The position numbers and the translations under genes are program-made. From NCBI GenBank assembly GCA_946537565.1, contig CAMNFW010000077.1, positions 1-8,544 on the forward strand: a DNA stretch of 8,544 nt, read 5' to 3'. Numbering within the stretch: the first letter of the stretch is position 1; each line of letters starts with the position of its first letter. Positions 6,132-8,544 of this stretch are shown here, piece after piece. The stretch is from an uncultured Ruminococcus sp. (GTDB lineage: Bacteria > Bacillota > Clostridia > Oscillospirales > Ruminococcaceae). The notes under the pieces are model-generated. The model worked only from the letters and a program-made list of their open reading frames with translations, was not told the DNA's origin and did not search any database.

Positions 6132-6734
6132 TCACTGATCATCATTTTCAGAGGTACCGGTTTCGCTCTCTTCCGGCATTTCGATATCGTCAATACTGTC
6201 ATTTTCATCTATTTCAACCGTTTCATGTCCCGGCAGCGGCGGAAGCTCTGAAAGTGAGCTTAATCCGAAGCTGCGAAGAAATATGGCTGTTGTTTTGTAA
6301 ACTATAGGCTTGCCGGGTATATCCAGCCTTCCTGCCTCCTCTACAAGCCCCTTCTCTACAAGATTATTGACTACAGATGAGCTGTCTACTCCTCTTACAT
6401 TCTCAACAAATCCCTTTGAAACAGGCTGATTATAGGCGATTATAGTCAATACCTCCATTGCTGCATTGGAAAGAGGCGTGGTCTTTTTGGTTTCCAGAGC
6501 TGCCCGTATCTGAGGTGCATAATCTTCACAGGCACACATCTGATAGCTGCTTTCAAGCTTTTTTATCCTGATGCCGCTGCCGTGATCCTCATATCTCTCG
6601 TTAAGCAGTCTTATCATTGACGGTATTGCTCCCACGTCAATTCCACTGGCTTCAGATATCCGGTATATCTCAATCGGCTCTCCGCTGGCAAAAATTATTG
6701 CCTCTACTGCTCCGAGCTTTTCTTTGATCTCCAC
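6132..6734 (-). CDS. scpB: Segregation and condensation protein B
   Basis: ScpB dimers bind the linker of ScpA and regulate the SMC-ScpAB condensin, which loads on the chromosome near the origin and aids segregation. The 200-residue protein has the expected two winged-helix domains: the first at about 3-80 (starting G-A-V-E-A-I-I-F-A-S-G-E-P) and the second at about 85-165, including the signature A-M-E-V-L-T-I-I-A-Y-N-Q-P-V-S-K and later R-L-D-I-P-G-K-P-I-V-Y. A poorly conserved acidic tail follows (170-200). The start is GTG at 6732-6734, with GAGGTG upstream inside scpA. The first 31 nt overlap the end of scpA, and no later Met precedes the conserved G-A-V-E-A core. Overlap with scpA suggests coupled translation and matched amounts of the two subunits. 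Confidence 0.96.
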   Translation of the reverse strand: MEIKEKLGAVEAIIFASGEPIEIYRISEASGIDVGAIPSMIRLLNERYEDHGSGIRIKKLESSYQMCACEDYAPQIRAALETKKTTPLSNAAMEVLTIIAYNQPVSKGFVENVRGVDSSSVVNNLVEKGLVEEAGRLDIPGKPIVYKTTAIFLRSFGLSSLSELPPLPGHETVEIDENDSIDDIEMPEESETGTSENDDQ

Positions 6735-7456
6735 CTTTTGCGTCCACCTCTTTCGCCTTTGAAAAATACTATCATATTATCTTCGCTGATAGTTATCCTG
6801 CCGGAACGTGTAAGCTCCAGCACTGCAAGAAAAGTTGCCACCCGTTCTGAGCGGTCTGTAATCCCATTATAGAGCGTATCCATATAGACCTGTCCGGTCT
6901 CATAAAGCTCACGGAGTATATGCACGACCTTTGTCAGTACAGGTACTATCCTTCGCTTTACAACGGAATTTATCTTATTCTCTATATGCCGCTCCTGCGA
7001 TGTGTTCTTTAGATTTTTCTTTGAGATCCCACTGTATGCTGCAACAAGACGCTCAGGCTCATGCACAAGTGAATATGTCAGGTCAGCCTTTATTTTCATC
7101 TGTTTCCTGACGAATATGCTGCCCATGACATTTTTTTCTGTCAGCTCAGCAGCTGCCTGCTTTATGAGTGAAAGCTCAATGAGTGCGCCTTCCAGCTCCT
7201 TCTTCATCTTCTCAGCCTCTTCAGGCTTCGGAAGAAGCGCCGCAGTCTTTATATATATCAGTCTCGCTGCCATTTCCAGAAACTCTCCTGCAAGCTCAAG
7301 ATCCTGCATTCTCGCTTCTTCTATAAACAGCAGATACTGCTCCAGCAGCTTCGATATCTCTATATCATATATATTCAGCTTATGCTTTGTTATCAGCGTA
7401 AGCAATACGTCAAGAGGTCCTTCAAATACCTCAAGCTTGAATGTTATGGTCTCCAT
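6704..7456 (-). CDS. scpA: Segregation and condensation protein A (kleisin)
   Basis: ScpA is the kleisin that closes the SMC ring: its N-terminal domain binds one SMC neck, its C-terminal winged helix binds the other SMC head, and the middle binds ScpB. The 250-residue protein opens with the family signature F-E-G-P-L-D-V-L-L-T-L-I (11-22) and I-Y-D-I-E-I-S-K-L-L-E-Q-Y-L (29-42). The E-F-L-E-M-A-A-R-L-I-Y-I-K-T-A-A-L-L-P block follows at 58-76. The C-terminal winged helix covers about 170-240 (F-L-A-V-L-E-L-T-R-S-G-R-I). The ATG lies 1 nt after the upstream stop (TGATATG) and has no good ribosome site of its own. Translation therefore probably depends on re-initiation after the site-2-protease-like gene, an unusual coupling for a condensin subunit. 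Position, length and motifs make the call secure. Confidence 0.97.
   Translation of the reverse strand: METITFKLEVFEGPLDVLLTLITKHKLNIYDIEISKLLEQYLLFIEEARMQDLELAGEFLEMAARLIYIKTAALLPKPEEAEKMKKELEGALIELSLIKQAAAELTEKNVMGSIFVRKQMKIKADLTYSLVHEPERLVAAYSGISKKNLKNTSQERHIENKINSVVKRRIVPVLTKVVHILRELYETGQVYMDTLYNGITDRSERVATFLAVLELTRSGRITISEDNMIVFFKGERGGRKRWRSKKSSEQ
6745..6750 (-). promoter_or_regulatory. Ribosome binding site for scpB inside scpA
   Basis: On the - strand GAGGTG precedes the scpB GTG (6732-6734) by 10 nt and lies wholly inside the scpA coding sequence. The spacing is slightly long but the match to the 16S tail is good. It supports the overlapping GTG start. Confidence 0.65.
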
Positions 7457-7457
7457 A

Positions 7458-8150
7458 TCAGCCGAATACCACCGGCACCCAATCAGTAAGAAGGCTTAAT
7501 CCTGAGGATACGATTCCTATCAGCCAGCCAAGCGGATCAATTGCATTATTCGTAATATCCGGCATGAAAAATAACGCAAAAAGTATTAATGTTGAGATCT
7601 GGTTTATCCTTGCTGCATTAGGATAATACCACCTTTTTACCTTTGAACTGAGCTGGAGAATAATCACGAATCCGTCCATCGGCGGCAGCGGAAGCAGATG
7701 AAGTACACCAAGACATACGTTGATCTGTGACAGCAGCATTAGTATTATCGCAAGACAGGACAGCGGCGTTACTCCATCCAGCTTATCCTGCAAAAATGAT
7801 AAGCTTGTTATCATTTTATAAAAGAACTCACATATTATCGCTGAAATGAAATGCACTACAGGATCAGTCAGTGAAAGGATTATCACGCTTTTCCTGACAT
7901 TTCTCATTCTGTAATAGTTGATATTCATCGGCTTTGACCAGCCAAATCCGCAAAGCATTATCATTATTGCGCCAAGAGGATCAAGATGAGCCAGCGGATT
8001 CAGGGTTATCCTTCCCTCCACCTCTGCTGTGTCGTCACCCAGCTTCTTTGCTACTATGCCCTTTACTGAGTTGTTGACAGGCATTACCAGCATCAGCATC
8101 AGCGCTCTTGAAAAATATTTAAGAAATTTATAAAGAAATGATGCGCTCAT
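7458..8150 (-). CDS. Site-2 protease (M50, YwhC-like) homologue lacking the HExxH motif; predicted pseudoprotease
   Basis: From the chosen ATG this is a 230-residue polytopic membrane protein of the short M50 type. Family framework is well kept: A-K-K-L-G-D-D-T-A (34-42), G-R-I-T-L-N-P-L-A-H-L-D-P-L-G (46-60), C-G-F-G-W-S-K-P (67-74) and L-L-P-L-P-P-M-D-G (152-160). At residues 26-31, where active members carry H-E-L-A-H-G, this protein has N-N-S-V-K-G, so both zinc-binding His and the catalytic Glu are gone. The usual A-G-P motif reads T-D-P (95-97), and the Asn before the L-L-P motif is His151. Asp159, the third zinc ligand in active members, is still present. No frame break is seen and flanking residues align, so sequencing error is unlikely. 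It is the first gene of the series, behind a strong promoter, and couples to scpA. The frame stays open to a GTG at 8231, which lacks a ribosome site. Confidence 0.93.
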   Translation of the reverse strand: MSASFLYKFLKYFSRALMLMLVMPVNNSVKGIVAKKLGDDTAEVEGRITLNPLAHLDPLGAIMIMLCGFGWSKPMNINYYRMRNVRKSVIILSLTDPVVHFISAIICEFFYKMITSLSFLQDKLDGVTPLSCLAIILMLLSQINVCLGVLHLLPLPPMDGFVIILQLSSKVKRWYYPNAARINQISTLILFALFFMPDITNNAIDPLGWLIGIVSSGLSLLTDWVPVVFG

Positions 8151-8153
8151 TTT

Positions 8154-8160
8154 CTCCTCC
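8154..8160 (-). promoter_or_regulatory. Ribosome binding site fixing the start of the site-2-protease homologue
   Basis: On the - strand GGAGGAG stands 3 nt before the ATG at 8148-8150 (5 nt counting from its GGAGG core). It makes this ATG the clear start. The 27-residue polar extension from the upstream GTG at 8231 is rejected. Confidence 0.85.
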
Positions 8161-8256
8161 GTATATTTATTGTTGATATGATTATATCTGTGAAAGCTTT
8201 GCTGTGTTATGTCACTTTTTTTACAAAACACTGCACTGCATAGCTACACATTATTT

Positions 8257-8285
8257 ATTATACTACATCTGCACAAATTTTGCAA
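8257..8285 (-). promoter_or_regulatory. SigA-type promoter for the leftward ten-gene series
   Basis: On the - strand the -35 is TTGCAA (8280-8285), the spacer is exactly 17 nt, and the -10 is a perfect TATAAT (8257-8262). Transcription would begin near 8250, giving a leader of about 100 nt before the site-2-protease homologue. A second TATAAT on the same strand at 8181-8186 lacks a matching -35. As no clear terminator is seen further left, this promoter may serve the genes down to position 70. Confidence 0.75.
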
Positions 8286-8311
8286 GTATATTTTTGCATT
8301 TTGAGGAATTT

Positions 8312-8340
8312 AAAAAAAAATTTCATTTTTTTTCAAAAAA
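8312..8340 (+). promoter_or_regulatory. A/T-tract UP-like element upstream of the rpmB promoter
   Basis: Immediately upstream of the rpmB -35 are phased tracts: nine A (8312-8320), eight T (8326-8333) and six A (8335-8340). The layout resembles an UP element bound by the RNA polymerase alpha C-terminal domain, common at rRNA and ribosomal-protein promoters. It may also bend the DNA between the two divergent promoters. Confidence 0.5.
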
Positions 8341-8343
8341 CAC

Positions 8344-8372
8344 TTGCTTTTTTCTGAATTATGTGGTAGAAT
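8344..8372 (+). promoter_or_regulatory. Extended -10 promoter for rpmB
   Basis: The -35 TTGCTT (8344-8349) and -10 TAGAAT (8367-8372) are separated by 17 nt. The trinucleotide TGG just before the -10 gives the extended TGn motif. Transcription would begin near 8379, leaving a leader of about 100 nt before the rpmB start at 8481. Confidence 0.7.
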
Positions 8373-8395
8373 AATCATGTTGTCTGATTAATTGT

Positions 8396-8434
8396 AATTG
8401 CTCATCGCTGCTGAATACAGCTTCTATGGCAATT
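8396..8434 (+). promoter_or_regulatory. Possible structured leader of rpmB
   Basis: Inside the predicted leader, AATTGC (8396-8401) pairs with GCAATT (8429-8434). The stem continues past one bulged base as CAT (8403-8405) with ATG (8426-8428). An inner hairpin, GCTG-AATA-CAGC, lies at 8410-8421. This could be an autoregulatory ribosomal-protein leader, but the pairing is modest, there is no terminator-like U run, and I do not recognise a known family. Confidence 0.3.
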
Positions 8435-8480
8435 TATGGTTATTTAAGATTATTTTATGAGTTTAAGGAGGTGCAGCCTG

Positions 8481-8544
8481 ATGGCAAAATGTGATATCTG
8501 CGGAAAGGGAGTTACTTTCGGAATCAAGGTTTCCCACTCTCACA
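8481..8544 (+). CDS. rpmB: 50S ribosomal protein L28, 5' part only
   Basis: The first 21 codons are visible before the window ends. They read M-A-K-C-D-I-C-G-K-G-V-T-F-G, then I-K-V-S-H-S-H, the conserved N-terminus of L28, a small protein of the large ribosomal subunit. Cys4 and Cys7 form the first half of the CxxC pair found in zinc-binding (C+) L28; the second pair would lie outside the window. A perfect AAGGAGGTG ribosome site (8465-8473) stands 7 nt before the ATG, as expected for a highly expressed ribosomal protein. It is transcribed divergently from the scpAB series. The assignment is secure although the gene is incomplete here. Confidence 0.95.
   Translation, partial: MAKCDICGKGVTFGIKVSHSH

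Noticed and set aside
7002..7499. 165-residue + strand frame opposite scpA
   Set aside because: It lies antisense to the well-conserved scpA coding sequence and reads as Ser/Phe-rich low complexity without motifs.
8189..8218. GTGA...TCAC followed by a T run, a possible + strand terminator
   Set aside because: The stem is only four base pairs with a long loop, and no + strand gene ends upstream of it; the region lies in a divergent promoter gap.
8151..8231. 27-residue extension of the site-2-protease homologue from a GTG at 8231
   Set aside because: The upstream GTG has no ribosome site and the peptide is polar, whereas GGAGGAG directly precedes the ATG at 8150.

Overview
The window looks like a chromosomal core region of a Gram-positive anaerobe of the Bacillota, most likely an Oscillospiraceae member close to Ruminococcus. 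The evidence is moderately AT-rich DNA, strong AGGAGG-type ribosome sites, frequent GTG starts, and a clostridial gene neighbourhood (site-2 protease homologue, scpA, scpB, DUF2953/ytfI, gerW/ytfJ, dacB-like carboxypeptidase, rluB). The genus is inferred from protein character and gene order, not from a database match.

Layout. At the right edge is the start of rpmB (ribosomal protein L28) on the + strand. It is preceded by an extended -10 promoter with an upstream A/T-tract element and a roughly 100-nt leader that can fold. Divergent from it, a near-consensus promoter (TTGCAA, 17 nt, TATAAT) points left. Every other gene lies on the - strand in one tightly packed series of ten genes, with gaps of 1 to 59 nt and one 31-nt overlap. 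No convincing internal terminator was seen, so a single long transcript of about 8.2 kb is plausible. In transcription order the genes are: a site-2-protease-like membrane protein, scpA, scpB, a DUF2953 membrane protein (ytfI), gerW/ytfJ, a D-Ala-D-Ala carboxypeptidase, rluB, a small GNAT-like protein, metA, a His/Cys-repeat membrane protein, and a DUF4190 membrane protein. rluB, scpB and metA use GTG starts; the start of rluB and that of the site-2-protease homologue were moved inward from the longest ORF because strong ribosome sites sit just before the internal codons.

Roles. ScpA and ScpB are the kleisin and accessory subunits of the SMC condensin, for chromosome segregation. YtfI and GerW are sporulation-associated in relatives. 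The carboxypeptidase trims peptidoglycan stem peptides. RluB modifies 23S rRNA. MetA makes O-acylhomoserine for methionine synthesis, and its residues predict acetyl-CoA as donor. The two distal genes encode small multi-pass membrane proteins with repetitive soluble N-terminal regions and no assigned function.

Most notable. The site-2 protease homologue keeps its family framework but has lost the zinc-binding HExxH motif (Asn-Asn-Ser-Val-Lys in its place). It is therefore predicted to be a pseudoprotease, translationally coupled to scpA. Second is the undescribed membrane protein with two copies of an H-M-C-x-x-G-x-x-H-E motif. I saw no mobile element, CRISPR array, tRNA or rRNA. The rest is ordinary core genome, and I do not claim a new multi-gene system.
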